Positions 33,420-42,695 of a DNA stretch of 64,000 nucleotides are shown here, piece by piece. A program made the position numbers and the translations under genes. Under the pieces are notes generated by a model. The model did not search any database. It saw nothing but the letters and a program-made list of their open reading frames with translations, and was not told the DNA's origin. Source of the DNA: a bacterium (GTDB lineage: Bacteria; UBA10199; JAIBAG01); assembly GCA_019695305.1 (NCBI GenBank), contig JAIBAG010000009.1:1-64000 (forward strand). The letters are read 5' to 3'. The stretch's first letter is position 1. Every line of letters starts with the position of its first letter.

Positions 33420-36060
33420 TTTTTACCTCCTGTTTAGGGGGAAGCGGTGAAAAATAACCCACAACCAATATAAGCATTCCAGACCCCATAAAAGCTATAA
33501 TACGATAGAGGCTATCGATACGCTTCATATCAACACCCACTAGTTTAATGACTGTTACTAAAAGCAACGCAACACCCACTTGCCATATTAATCGGCTCTT
33601 GTTTTTTGTTCCTCCCAGCATCAACACCATTGCAAAACATGTCCATAATAACGACATAAGAGCTTGGAAAAGCGGCGTTTGCAGTAAAACCTGAGAAGAA
33701 TATACAAGCTCCGTATAAAATGAAATGGTGCGTGCCAATACAAGATTGAGAAACACAAAAATGCTAATGCCCACACAAGACATCCACATCATTTTTTGTT
33801 TAGAATTTATGATTCCATTTTTTTCAGATCTTTTAATCCAATAAAAAAGTAACATTATAATGGCAACACTAAATAAATCGGCAAAATTTAAAAACGGTAA
33901 ATATGAATTAAGAAGAACGCTTACTCCTGAATGGTGCGGGATTATCAGAAAAAACCAAACTAATAATACAGCTGTAACCACGTTTAACGCCTTCATGTAG
34001 ACATTGCTTTTTTGCGCAAATGGCCAGAAGTTTTTATGACTCAGTTTTACAATTGTAAAACTGGATAATATAAATGCCAAAATGGGGCCAAAATAATATT
34101 TATCTTTAAACATAAAAAGGGATTCATCAGCGGCATAAAGTTGCATTTTAAAAGTCATTTGCACAATTTGAAACAGGTGCCCTACAAAAAGAAAAACTGC
34201 ATACAAATTTAAAGCGTGCATAAGCAACTTAACATACGTTGTTCCATCGTTTTTATAGAGATAGTAGGATTGCGCCAATAAACAGGCTGCTAACGATAAA
34301 ACCACATGCCATTGGGGTAAACTGTAAAAATGATCCCCAACAATTATGACCATACCTATAACGCTAGCCGGGAAAACAAGAGGAACAAAACATTTAATAT
34401 TTTCCCATTTTAAAATTACCGACACAAATTGCCAAAATAGAATTGATGTTGCTATAAAAATGAGTATAGCGGTATCAAGATAGGCAAATGAAATATGCTT
34501 ACTCAGCTCGAAAATAAAAATGAAATTAAACCAAAAGTGTCCAAAAAATACACACCACCCATAAAAAAATGTTTCTCCTGGCTTAAGAACATTTTTGTTT
34601 TTAAAATATTGGTACGAAAAAAATAAGTGCCCAATAGCTAAAATAAGGAACACAACAAAAATTTCGTTCACAAACAGTGTATGGCCATGATCCTTTGTTA
34701 ATAGTTCAATAACCCTAATACTCCCCATAATAATTAACAAAAAACCCGCCAAACGTGGCAAAATACGCGCCTGCTTAAGCCCCATCCAGGCAACACCACA
34801 GCCTTCTATTACCCAAACAATACTGGTTGCCGACTTATCCAAAGCGAGTGGAACAGCGAGTGTAAAAAAGCCAATGCCTAGGGCCACAAAACCTTGCACA
34901 ATAAGCTTTAGCGTTTCGGCATATTTGTTCCACATTAGCCGCCCTACAGTAATATAGAGCGCACTTAATAAAATTGAAAAAATGGCAAGAGCATTATTAC
35001 TTTCAAAAACGAGAGATTGATAAAAAATAGTAATGAGCGGCGTACCAAAAACCAGTGTAGCATCAACAGGATTAGATTTTCCGTTTGTCTTTTTTATGGC
35101 AAATAAAATGGAAACCGCAAAAAAGATGGTAAAAAAGAGCAAAATAAATGGTTCGGTCGTACTAAAATTTTGAGGAGTATAATATTTAAATCCCCAGATA
35201 GTGCCAACACCATAGGTAAAAAAGAAACCAATCAAATTAAGAACTCGCCACGACTGATAATAAGCTACACCCAAAATACCCAAATTAAGCACAGCATAAT
35301 ATCCAAATAACGCCACATGGTTACCCGATCCGGTAGAGGCCAAAATGGGCGCCATAAATCCACCTAAAAAACCCGTAATAGCCATCGCTTTATTACGTTG
35401 AACTACCGAAAGTAAAACGCTGATCACCACGGTAATAACAAGAAGCGTAAAAGTAAATCCGGCAGGAATTAGATGATAAAGCCTATAAGAGGCAAAAATA
35501 GTGAGATAAAATACAGCCAGCCCTAGGCCCTGCAAAAAAAGCCCATATTGCCCTTTTTTGCGTAAAAACCAGCCCAGCCCCAGCAAGCCTAAAGCCATAA
35601 GGGCTGCCATAGCCAAACGATATTCAATAGGGAAAAGTCCGCGATCGGAAACATATTTTACTAAAAAAACAATACCTAAAAAAAGAACAATACCTCCAAT
35701 GCGAAACACCAAATTTCCTCCAGTAAAAAAATTTTTAATAAATGTTGTAACAGGATCAGGTTTTCTAGGAATTACCGGTATTGACCTGGGGGTAGTAGAT
35801 GCGGCTGGTGGCGGTATATTAACACTTATAGAGGGAGCGGGACTCTCAGAAGCCAATGCCTTTTCTGGGGTTTTATCAGGCTTTACTTCTGTTTGTACAG
35901 AATCAGGCGGTATTGCACTATCGGGTTTTTGCTTTAACCGGTCAATTTCTAGGTACAATTGCGAAATTTTTTGTTCAAAATCTTTTTGTCCAATTTTTCC
36001 AGTACTTTTAATAATTGCAATTATTGAGATTACCAGTGCAATAAAAACCCAAAAAGCCAT
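33412..36060 (-). CDS. DUF2339-family polytopic membrane protein
   Basis: 882 residues with more than twenty predicted membrane helices, from about residue 110 to the C-terminus. The N-terminus is one helix (2-18), then a short coiled coil (KDFEQKISQLYLEIDRLKQK) and a Pro/Ser-rich linker with PVIPRKPDP. The conserved region FFTGGNLVFRIGGIVLFLGI and LMALGLLGLGWFLRKKGQ is characteristic of DUF2339. Function is unknown; the size and helix count suggest a transporter-like or scaffold protein. It is coupled to the DUF3999 gene downstream. Confidence 0.85.
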   Translation of the reverse strand: MAFWVFIALVISIIAIIKSTGKIGQKDFEQKISQLYLEIDRLKQKPDSAIPPDSVQTEVKPDKTPEKALASESPAPSISVNIPPPAASTTPRSIPVIPRKPDPVTTFIKNFFTGGNLVFRIGGIVLFLGIVFLVKYVSDRGLFPIEYRLAMAALMALGLLGLGWFLRKKGQYGLFLQGLGLAVFYLTIFASYRLYHLIPAGFTFTLLVITVVISVLLSVVQRNKAMAITGFLGGFMAPILASTGSGNHVALFGYYAVLNLGILGVAYYQSWRVLNLIGFFFTYGVGTIWGFKYYTPQNFSTTEPFILLFFTIFFAVSILFAIKKTNGKSNPVDATLVFGTPLITIFYQSLVFESNNALAIFSILLSALYITVGRLMWNKYAETLKLIVQGFVALGIGFFTLAVPLALDKSATSIVWVIEGCGVAWMGLKQARILPRLAGFLLIIMGSIRVIELLTKDHGHTLFVNEIFVVFLILAIGHLFFSYQYFKNKNVLKPGETFFYGWCVFFGHFWFNFIFIFELSKHISFAYLDTAILIFIATSILFWQFVSVILKWENIKCFVPLVFPASVIGMVIIVGDHFYSLPQWHVVLSLAACLLAQSYYLYKNDGTTYVKLLMHALNLYAVFLFVGHLFQIVQMTFKMQLYAADESLFMFKDKYYFGPILAFILSSFTIVKLSHKNFWPFAQKSNVYMKALNVVTAVLLVWFFLIIPHHSGVSVLLNSYLPFLNFADLFSVAIIMLLFYWIKRSEKNGIINSKQKMMWMSCVGISIFVFLNLVLARTISFYTELVYSSQVLLQTPLFQALMSLLWTCFAMVLMLGGTKNKSRLIWQVGVALLLVTVIKLVGVDMKRIDSLYRIIAFMGSGMLILVVGYFSPLPPKQEVKNV

Positions 36061-36123
36061 AATACCCCCTTATTAAAGAAAGAGTAGATTAAACACCCTT
36101 TTTAAAGCGAAGTCATGATTTAT

Positions 36124-37368
36124 TTAAATAGACCCACTGTCGGGCCATTCGGGGGCTAATTCGGGAACATGGGTAGAAATAACGTAGATTAAGGCTTTCA
36201 CATCATCCACAAAAGTCAGTGCTTCGGTTCCATCTTCAAAAAATACATCATGTACATCCTGTTTTACTGCGTCCCAATCAATGTCGCTGTCATCGGGATA
36301 TGTGTAACTTAACAGATCAATTAACCACTCAACATCATCTTCGGTATAGCTTGCACTGTAAGTGGCCTCTCCCCCCTGATATTCCTTGCAATAATCAACT
36401 ACGCGCGGTGCATAAGTTTGCGTTTCATCATGCATATGGTCTAAAAAGTCACTGCCATAAACTTCCAACGCATTGGCGGCGCCATAGGCACCACCATTAT
36501 AAGCAGCAGCTTGCCACAATGCTTTGCCATCATCACTTTGAAAAAGATCTACAGCATTGTCTTCCACAAAATTGTACGTGTTAAATAAAAGATACTGTTG
36601 CCAGTAAAAATAAAGTCCTGACGCAATAACTCCATGCGGAAAATTCACCACACTCGATACATCGGTGCCGTCTATGTCGTGTTGAGATGGGTCTAGTGTG
36701 AGTCTAAATTGATCGCTTGAGGGAATTTCACCAAAATAGGATTCCTGATCTACAAAAAGATCATCTTCATAGTAATCGCTGTCACGATCTGTCCAAAACC
36801 AGCCCGACACTCGGTTTGGATAGCTATCGTTTAGCTGTGCCTGGCCAAAAGTATTGGTAATTTGAAAACAACCTTCACCATTAGATGAAGAAACCGCTGC
36901 ACAATTGCCTGATGATTCGGCCGAAAGAACGCCCATTAAAAAATAGGGATTGATCTTAAAACGTACCGAGGTCCAGGCAATAAAGAAAAGGTCTTCTTTG
37001 GAAAGAAGAAGCTCTAGCCCATTAACCTCGGCATCCACACTATTTAAAACAAAAGTAGAAATTGCATTGGCATCATAATCAAAGTCACATACATCGCTTG
37101 TAAGTTCCTCCTGATTGCCCACATCCCTGTAGGTATCGGCAATCACTTCGTATGGAGGGCCACAAATAGTATCATCCACACACATATCATCAAGGCTAGC
37201 CGAGGCATAAATAGTTTGAGAACCAGGGCTTGGATTTCCCCCTATTTCACGAATAGGATCTCCTTCTCCATTATTGCCACCAAATATACCAAAAGGATCA
37301 AATACATCTTCAAAATTACAGGACGATAGAAAGCAGACAATCAGAATAAAAAATAGAGAGCGTTTCAT
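36124..37368 (-). CDS. Lytic-transglycosylase-like lipoprotein
   Basis: 414 residues. The signal MKRSLFFILIVCFLSSC ends in a lipobox with Cys17. A Gly/Asn-rich linker follows. A lysozyme-like fold is indicated by INPYFLMGVLSAESSGNCAA (candidate catalytic Glu in AESSGN, near residue 155), then SSSNGEGCFQIT and, much later, AAAYNGGAYGAANAL, the three standard SLT motifs. Between them lies an unusual acidic insert (DRDSDYYEDDLF). The C-terminus has a further 60 residues of no known family. It probably cuts peptidoglycan at the outer membrane. It stands alone. Confidence 0.8.
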   Translation of the reverse strand: MKRSLFFILIVCFLSSCNFEDVFDPFGIFGGNNGEGDPIREIGGNPSPGSQTIYASASLDDMCVDDTICGPPYEVIADTYRDVGNQEELTSDVCDFDYDANAISTFVLNSVDAEVNGLELLLSKEDLFFIAWTSVRFKINPYFLMGVLSAESSGNCAAVSSSNGEGCFQITNTFGQAQLNDSYPNRVSGWFWTDRDSDYYEDDLFVDQESYFGEIPSSDQFRLTLDPSQHDIDGTDVSSVVNFPHGVIASGLYFYWQQYLLFNTYNFVEDNAVDLFQSDDGKALWQAAAYNGGAYGAANALEVYGSDFLDHMHDETQTYAPRVVDYCKEYQGGEATYSASYTEDDVEWLIDLLSYTYPDDSDIDWDAVKQDVHDVFFEDGTEALTFVDDVKALIYVISTHVPELAPEWPDSGSI

Positions 37369-37452
37369 GTAGGGATATACCCTATCATACCTTGACCGTA
37401 TTAAACATTAATTGTTTGTTAATTAATTCAAAATTTGATATTTTTATTCTTT

Positions 37453-38433
37453 ATGAATATTTTTCTATTTTCTGTTATTGCTGCTTTTATTCCTGTGTCT
37501 GTTTATGTTCTTTTTTTACGCTGGCTCGATCGTTACGAACCCGAGCCACTTCTCCACACGGGGCTTGCTTTTTTAGGCGGAGCCACCCTTTCGGTTGGGT
37601 TTTCTTTTGTTATCAATACCGCTATTTCTGCTATTGGTTACTCTGTAATGACCGAATCGGGCAGTGAATTTTTTTCGGCCGCTGTTGTAGCCCCCTTTGT
37701 TGAAGAAATTAACAAAGGTTTAGTTGTGTTACTGTTTTTTATTTTAAGTGACGAGTTTGATACTGTTACCGATGGTATTTTTTACGGTGCCGTAGTGGGG
37801 CTTGGTTTTGCATTTTCCGAAAATATCTATTATTTCACCAATGTATATAAGTCGGGAGGGCAGTTTAACTGGTTTGACAATATTTATACCCGTAGTCTGT
37901 TATCGGCAGGGGTTCATGCTAGTGCTACAGGCCTTTTTGGTGCTGCAGTTGCTTACTCATACCGTCATAAATGGCTTGAAAAAATAGGCACCTTTTTGGT
38001 GGGGCTTATGTTGGCCATGATGGTCCATTCTTTTTGGAACGCTCTTCTCACCGAAGCCTCTCTTTCTCAAGATCGCGTTTTACAATTAGTTCCGTTTATT
38101 GGCCTACCCATCATCATGCTCACTATGTTTTTGATGTTTCAAATTTCGGTTTATAAAGAAAGTGCCATTATCGAACAGGAATTATTATTTGAATCTCAAA
38201 ATGGAGTTATACCTCCTGAACACATCAGTTTTATTAAATCCTATTTTGCCCGATCCAAAGATCATTGGCTGGAAAAACATGTTCCTAAAGATAAATATAT
38301 AGATCTTACCACGAGCCTAGCATTTACTCGTAATCGTATTTTTTTATCACCTACTCATAAAAGACCGGCACTCGAAAAAACAGCCGAAGAACTTAGAGGC
38401 AAAATTAAAAGCTTGCTGGCAAAAAATCCATGA
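37453..38433 (+). CDS. PrsW-family intramembrane metalloprotease
   Basis: 326 residues from the ATG at 37453. About eight membrane helices occupy residues 1-225, and a soluble tail of about 100 residues follows. PrsW signatures are present: RWLDRYEPEP after the first helix, VVAPFVEEINKGL with the paired Glu, DGIFYGAVVGLGFAFSENIYYF, and a His-containing helix AGVHASATGLFGAA plus MMVHSFWNAL. In Bacillus PrsW cleaves the anti-sigma factor RsiW, so an anti-sigma substrate is conceivable, for example the one at 17984. The stop overlaps the next gene (ATGA). Confidence 0.88.
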   Translation: MNIFLFSVIAAFIPVSVYVLFLRWLDRYEPEPLLHTGLAFLGGATLSVGFSFVINTAISAIGYSVMTESGSEFFSAAVVAPFVEEINKGLVVLLFFILSDEFDTVTDGIFYGAVVGLGFAFSENIYYFTNVYKSGGQFNWFDNIYTRSLLSAGVHASATGLFGAAVAYSYRHKWLEKIGTFLVGLMLAMMVHSFWNALLTEASLSQDRVLQLVPFIGLPIIMLTMFLMFQISVYKESAIIEQELLFESQNGVIPPEHISFIKSYFARSKDHWLEKHVPKDKYIDLTTSLAFTRNRIFLSPTHKRPALEKTAEELRGKIKSLLAKNP

Positions 38434-39668
38434 TAAAAATTAACAATAATAAAGGGAATATTTTACGCACTGTTTTGGTAATTGTAGCTTACATTACCTT
38501 TTTTATTGGCGCTTTCATTTTTAAACACACCTACAAATCCAAAATGCTGCGCGATTTTCCAGCAACTCATACGGCCAAGCAGTTTTTGCTGGCCCATCCA
38601 CAAGTTGCTGCTACTTTGGGCGATAACATTGTGTATGGTTCAAATCTTGGTGGCAGCTTTACGTATAACAACCAGGGTGGAGATGGCACTATTGCTTTTC
38701 CAGTAGCGGGTTCCAAGGCTAATGGTGTGATAAAGGTAACACTGGTTCAAGATGGAAATAATATGCCCTGGTTTGTAAGCAAAGCCGTGTTTAAAGGACC
38801 AGAAAAAAAGGAATACCCTCTAGATACTCCTGCCGACTGGCTTAAACAGGCATACGCAGCTTTAGATAATTTAAACGAAAAAGAAGCTGTTCTCATGTGT
38901 GAGCGCCTTAAAACAGCTGTACCTGATGATGAGAACGTTACTTATTGTGAATCGGAATTGGCTTTTAACCGATACGAAGACCATCGCTATATAGAGTTAA
39001 AGCGAATTTTGGCCGAAAAATATCCGCAATATGCACGCTACGAATCTGAATTAGGAAATGCCTTTTACGAATTAGGGCAACCTCAAAGTGCTATTGTATA
39101 CTACAACAAGGCCTGGGACATAAAACCCGACATTCAAACGGCTGGATGGATTGCCGCGTTGCATTTAGATGACAATCAACTAGATCAGGCTAAAATTTGG
39201 CTCGATAAAGCCTATGCTCTTGGCAAGCCTACGGCCTATATCGATTACTTAGAAGGTCTGTATTTACTTAAAAAGAACGATCCTAAGCTCGCCATCAGCT
39301 ATTTTAATTATTCGCGTGAAGCCGATCCTATGTACGAATACCCTTACTTTGGACTGGCTACAGCCTATCAAACTTTAGGACAAGATACCGATGCGGTTTA
39401 TTATTACGAACAGGGAATTTCACGCAAACCTACCGGTGTTTTAAAATTTAGAAAAGCCCTGGTTAATTTGTTGATTAAAATGAAATACACCGACGATGCT
39501 ATTTATCATTTACTTAAAATTGCCGATTATCATCCAACCGATGTAGAAGGTTTGCAAAAATTGGCACAAATATATGATTCTCAGGGCCGTACCTCAAGCG
39601 GCGATTGGGCCCGGCAAAAAATTGCCGAGATTCAAGCTAAAGCCCAGCCTAACAACAACTCTCTTTAA
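38430..39668 (+). CDS. TPR protein with N-terminal Coa1-like domain
   Basis: 412 residues. One membrane helix (about 11-30) is followed by a Coa1-type domain (YKSKMLRDFPATHTAKQFLL, LGDNIVYGSNLGGSFTYN, GVIKVTLVQDGNNMPWFVSK) like that of cytochrome-oxidase assembly proteins. From about residue 130 tetratricopeptide repeats take over (YARYESELGNAFYELGQPQS, YFGLATAYQTLGQDTDAVYY). It is coupled at both ends: ATGA overlap with the PrsW gene and TAATG overlap with the next. No oxidase genes are nearby, so the role of the Coa1-like part is unknown. Confidence 0.82.
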   Translation: MIKINNNKGNILRTVLVIVAYITFFIGAFIFKHTYKSKMLRDFPATHTAKQFLLAHPQVAATLGDNIVYGSNLGGSFTYNNQGGDGTIAFPVAGSKANGVIKVTLVQDGNNMPWFVSKAVFKGPEKKEYPLDTPADWLKQAYAALDNLNEKEAVLMCERLKTAVPDDENVTYCESELAFNRYEDHRYIELKRILAEKYPQYARYESELGNAFYELGQPQSAIVYYNKAWDIKPDIQTAGWIAALHLDDNQLDQAKIWLDKAYALGKPTAYIDYLEGLYLLKKNDPKLAISYFNYSREADPMYEYPYFGLATAYQTLGQDTDAVYYYEQGISRKPTGVLKFRKALVNLLIKMKYTDDAIYHLLKIADYHPTDVEGLQKLAQIYDSQGRTSSGDWARQKIAEIQAKAQPNNNSL

Positions 39669-39868
39669 TGTTTGAACTAGACACCCTTATTGCCGGTATT
39701 TTCTTTAGCATTATTGGCTTTTATGCTTGGCGTTACGGCCGGCAAAATAACAGTGCCCGCCATATGCTGTTGGGCGTAGGCTTAATGGCTTACGGTTATT
39801 TTATACCCAATATTTGGTTATGCCTTCTTCTGGGAGGGATCATGACGCTTTTCCTCTTTTGGCCGTAA
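39668..39868 (+). CDS. Small two-helix membrane protein
   Basis: 66 residues with two hydrophobic helices (about 7-25 and 35-63) and a short basic loop YGRQNNSARH between them. Its ATG shares one base with the preceding stop (TAATG), which strongly supports translation by coupling. No function can be assigned; it may be a small partner of the TPR or PrsW protein. Confidence 0.75.
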   Translation: MFELDTLIAGIFFSIIGFYAWRYGRQNNSARHMLLGVGLMAYGYFIPNIWLCLLLGGIMTLFLFWP

Positions 39869-39913
39869 ACTTCCACTCTGTACAGCTCTCTTAAAATATG
39901 GTTAGAACAAATT

Positions 39914-40702
39914 ATGTCTTATTTTGAGGTCCCCGATATTTTTTATGAAGTAAAAGGCGATAAAGCCGCTACATTTTTGCATGGGCAACTTACGAACAGC
40001 ATCAAAACACTTAAAAATGGCGAGTGTAACTACAATCTCTTGTTAACCCTTAAAGGCAAAGTGTTGGCCGATTTGTATGTGTATAAAAAAGAGGATAAAT
40101 TTTATTTTTCGTGCGCTCCCCAAGCCGAACCTATCATCATCACGCATCTAAAAAAAATGGCACCTCTCTCCCGTGTAGAACTTATTCCGTACCCTACTTG
40201 TGTTTTTCATGTGTTAGGGGCCAATAAAGCGGGGGTTTCTTTCAAAACAGATCGCCTGGGAATAGAGGGATATGATGTGTGGGATTTAGATAAACCGGAA
40301 GGTGAAATAATACCACCGGAAACTCAAGAATGTATTCGGATAGAAAACAAGATTACTCGATGGGGCATCGACTTTAACGATGAAAACCTGCCACAGGAGG
40401 CGCTGTTAGACCGCGCTCTTCACTTTAATAAGGGTTGCTATCTGGGCCAAGAAATTATCGCCAGACTTCATTATAAGGGCCATGTAAACAAAATTATTGG
40501 TCTTTTAAAATCGGATACAGAAATGAAAAAAGGGGACGAAATTTATTATGAAAAAAAGGCCATTGGAAAAATTACATCGAGTGTTTATTCTAAAAATTAC
40601 AAATCGTGGATGGCACTAGGTTACCTGCCTTACAAATTAAAAGATTCAAATTCAGCTTTTGAGGTAGGAAAAAGCCGCATCAAAACCACACTTGTTGTTT
40701 AA
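39914..40702 (+). CDS. ygfZ: YgfZ/GcvT-domain folate-binding protein
   Basis: 262 residues. The diagnostic motif K-G-C-Y-x-G-Q-E is present as NKGCYLGQEIIARLHYKG, near residue 176. The N-terminal FLHGQLTNSIKTL and the C-terminal short beta barrel with WMALGYLPYKL fit the family. YgfZ supports assembly or repair of certain iron-sulfur enzymes with a tetrahydrofolate cofactor. The gene is shorter than E. coli YgfZ (326) but complete. It is convergent with the next gene, and the two stops share TTAA. Confidence 0.9.
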   Translation: MSYFEVPDIFYEVKGDKAATFLHGQLTNSIKTLKNGECNYNLLLTLKGKVLADLYVYKKEDKFYFSCAPQAEPIIITHLKKMAPLSRVELIPYPTCVFHVLGANKAGVSFKTDRLGIEGYDVWDLDKPEGEIIPPETQECIRIENKITRWGIDFNDENLPQEALLDRALHFNKGCYLGQEIIARLHYKGHVNKIIGLLKSDTEMKKGDEIYYEKKAIGKITSSVYSKNYKSWMALGYLPYKLKDSNSAFEVGKSRIKTTLVV

Positions 40703-41007
40703 TCCAAATCTTGTGGGTTGTTAGCCAATGCCGCTTCAATCATCTCAAGCTCTTCAGCAATATCCTCATCATCTTGACCGTAGCGCATGACATTATTTTG
40801 CTGGCACACCATAATTTCATGTTCATCTTTAGGCAGCGTAATGAACATGGGCTTTTTAAACGTGGCCAAGTTTTGAGGTGCATTTTGCGGCAAAAAATTA
40901 CCGCCACAGCTCAATACCTCTGACTGATGAGACGGCATGAAGGTTTGTTGTTGGGAGGAATTACCCAGGATAACCGAACCACACAAAGTGTCTTTCCATC
41001 TGCTCAT
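40699..41007 (-). CDS. Small hypothetical protein
   Basis: 102 residues, hydrophilic, with no signal or membrane segment. Three Cys (in TLCGS, LSCGGN and MVCQQN) and Gln/Asn-rich stretches occur, and the C-terminus is acidic (DDEDIAEELEMIEAALANNP). No family recognised. The gene is convergent with ygfZ and lies alone. A short palindrome (41026-41042) precedes its start. Coding status is supported mainly by length and by good fit between neighbours. Confidence 0.55.
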   Translation of the reverse strand: MSRWKDTLCGSVILGNSSQQQTFMPSHQSEVLSCGGNFLPQNAPQNLATFKKPMFITLPKDEHEIMVCQQNNVMRYGQDDEDIAEELEMIEAALANNPQDLD

Positions 41008-41025
41008 AGTGCCCTCGTTTTTCCC

Positions 41026-41042
41026 AAACCCATCATGGGTTT
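41026..41042. repeat. Perfect palindrome AAACCCATCATGGGTTT
   Basis: Eight-base arms around a single central base, in the 223-base gap between the pelG stop and the small hypothetical gene. It could be an operator for the small gene or part of a transcription stop for the pel operon. No T-run follows on the minus strand. The remainder of this gap shows no other clear structure. Confidence 0.4.
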
Positions 41043-41230
41043 AATAACTTAAATATAAAGCAAACCCCATGCCAGAAGCTCAAAAAAACAGCTCCTCGCC
41101 AAGCCTTGAAAATATTGGGTTTTATAACCATCAACCTATAAAATCTTAACGCATGGCCCCAAAAAGCGTCATGTTTTTAAGGGGTTAGTGTCAAAATAAT
41201 GGCAAACTTCCCTTTTTGATTCTCTTTTAA

Positions 41231-42637
41231 TTATTTGGATTTTTCTGATTCCAATTTGAAGGCGGGGATGGAGATGGGTTGCTGCATAAAAGTCCAGTAA
41301 TCGAGTTCCGAAACACGTTTGTTAAGAATTAAAAAGCTCACTAAAAGAGTAATAAACCCGGCCAACGCATAACCAAAACCATATGACTCAAAACCAAAAT
41401 AAAGTGTCATAAATGTACACACAGCGTTACTCACAAAAAATACTGCTGCCGTAAAACAGGCTTCCTTTTGAAAATCAAAATAGAAAATAATATTAATCAC
41501 CATCAAATAACCCATTTGTAAAAAAGCAGCTAAAATTCCAATGCGAAAAATACCCATTTGCAAAGGGTTTAAATTAAAAAAATCGGCTATAACATAAATA
41601 AAAAGAACTACCATGCCGCTAATGATGCCTTGAAAAATAGCATACTTTTGAAAATGCCCCGACAAACTATCCACCATCTCTTGTCTTTTTTGTTCAATAG
41701 TATGAAGTGAAGCTCTTTTACGAACGTGCTCGTAGTACGACAAATACACCTTTAAAAAATTGGTTTCCATCTGCACCATAAAAAAGGCCATAGAAGGAAT
41801 TACTGTTAAAAACGAAAGAAATATGGGGGTATCGTACAAGGTAAAAACACGTAAATGCGGAATAATTACATCTCCATTGGGCGAAAACCAAAATATAAAT
41901 TTATCAATCCATAATCCTGCATAATAGAAAATACCCGCACCCATTAAATAGGGATGCTTTTTAAAGTATTCAAAAAAACCAAAATCGTAAGCAGAAGTGT
42001 AACCAAACTCTTTAAAAATACGCATTGTTAAAATAGTAAAAACTACACCTTCACCAACCGTAAACGCCTGAATGTAACCAATAAGACCCTTAGATGATCC
42101 CCATATATAAGAAAGAGCAGCACTAATAATAGCCCCGGATAAAAAAGCCCACACCACCGCCAAGTAATTTTTTCCGGCCGACAAATACACCATGGCCATC
42201 CAAATACCGCTCATAAATAAAAATAATACGTACAAAACCCATTTTGCCGTAAACGGTATTTGTAAAAAATATAAATAGGGTAAACTTACTACCGTTTGAA
42301 CAGCAAAAAGAACGTGCAAAACAGCAATGTACGATGGTGAATAGGCCGACACTTCTTTTAAAAAATATTTATCGGCCAAATAGCGTGTCACTACATAAAA
42401 AAATGGGGCTGTGCCCAGCATAGAAAATGCAAACACGTATACAATAAGAGAGAAAAATAAATTGGACTCCTCTAAACTTAAATAATCTTGAATAAAAAAT
42501 TTAATACCAAAAAGAGTCCCCATCACCACCAAAAAAGGTCCCGACGAAATCATGGCCGAGTATGAATAAGCCCGTGCAATATCGGTATAAGAACCGCCTG
42601 CCAGCATTTTTTGTAATTTAAATGCAATTCCAGCCAT
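41231..42637 (-). CDS. pelG: Pel polysaccharide inner-membrane transporter PelG
   Basis: 468 residues with about twelve membrane helices, normal for PelG. PelG belongs to the polysaccharide-transporter (MOP/MATE-like) superfamily and, with PelD, PelE and PelF, carries the nascent polymer across the inner membrane. It begins MAGIAFKLQKMLAGGSYTDI and contains AYSYSAMISSGPFLVVMGTL, a very typical PelG opening. Position directly after pelF, 58 bases downstream, is the standard order. It is the last gene of the locus. Confidence 0.93.
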   Translation of the reverse strand: MAGIAFKLQKMLAGGSYTDIARAYSYSAMISSGPFLVVMGTLFGIKFFIQDYLSLEESNLFFSLIVYVFAFSMLGTAPFFYVVTRYLADKYFLKEVSAYSPSYIAVLHVLFAVQTVVSLPYLYFLQIPFTAKWVLYVLFLFMSGIWMAMVYLSAGKNYLAVVWAFLSGAIISAALSYIWGSSKGLIGYIQAFTVGEGVVFTILTMRIFKEFGYTSAYDFGFFEYFKKHPYLMGAGIFYYAGLWIDKFIFWFSPNGDVIIPHLRVFTLYDTPIFLSFLTVIPSMAFFMVQMETNFLKVYLSYYEHVRKRASLHTIEQKRQEMVDSLSGHFQKYAIFQGIISGMVVLFIYVIADFFNLNPLQMGIFRIGILAAFLQMGYLMVINIIFYFDFQKEACFTAAVFFVSNAVCTFMTLYFGFESYGFGYALAGFITLLVSFLILNKRVSELDYWTFMQQPISIPAFKLESEKSK

Positions 42638-42695
42638 ATTAATTATAGGGGCCTACGCATCCCCTTCATCGCTCGCATTCGTTTTCTGCTTTATT

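Noticed and set aside
41231-42637. Drug-efflux MATE transporter
   Set aside because: Family resemblance exists, but the typical PelG opening and position after pelF identify it.
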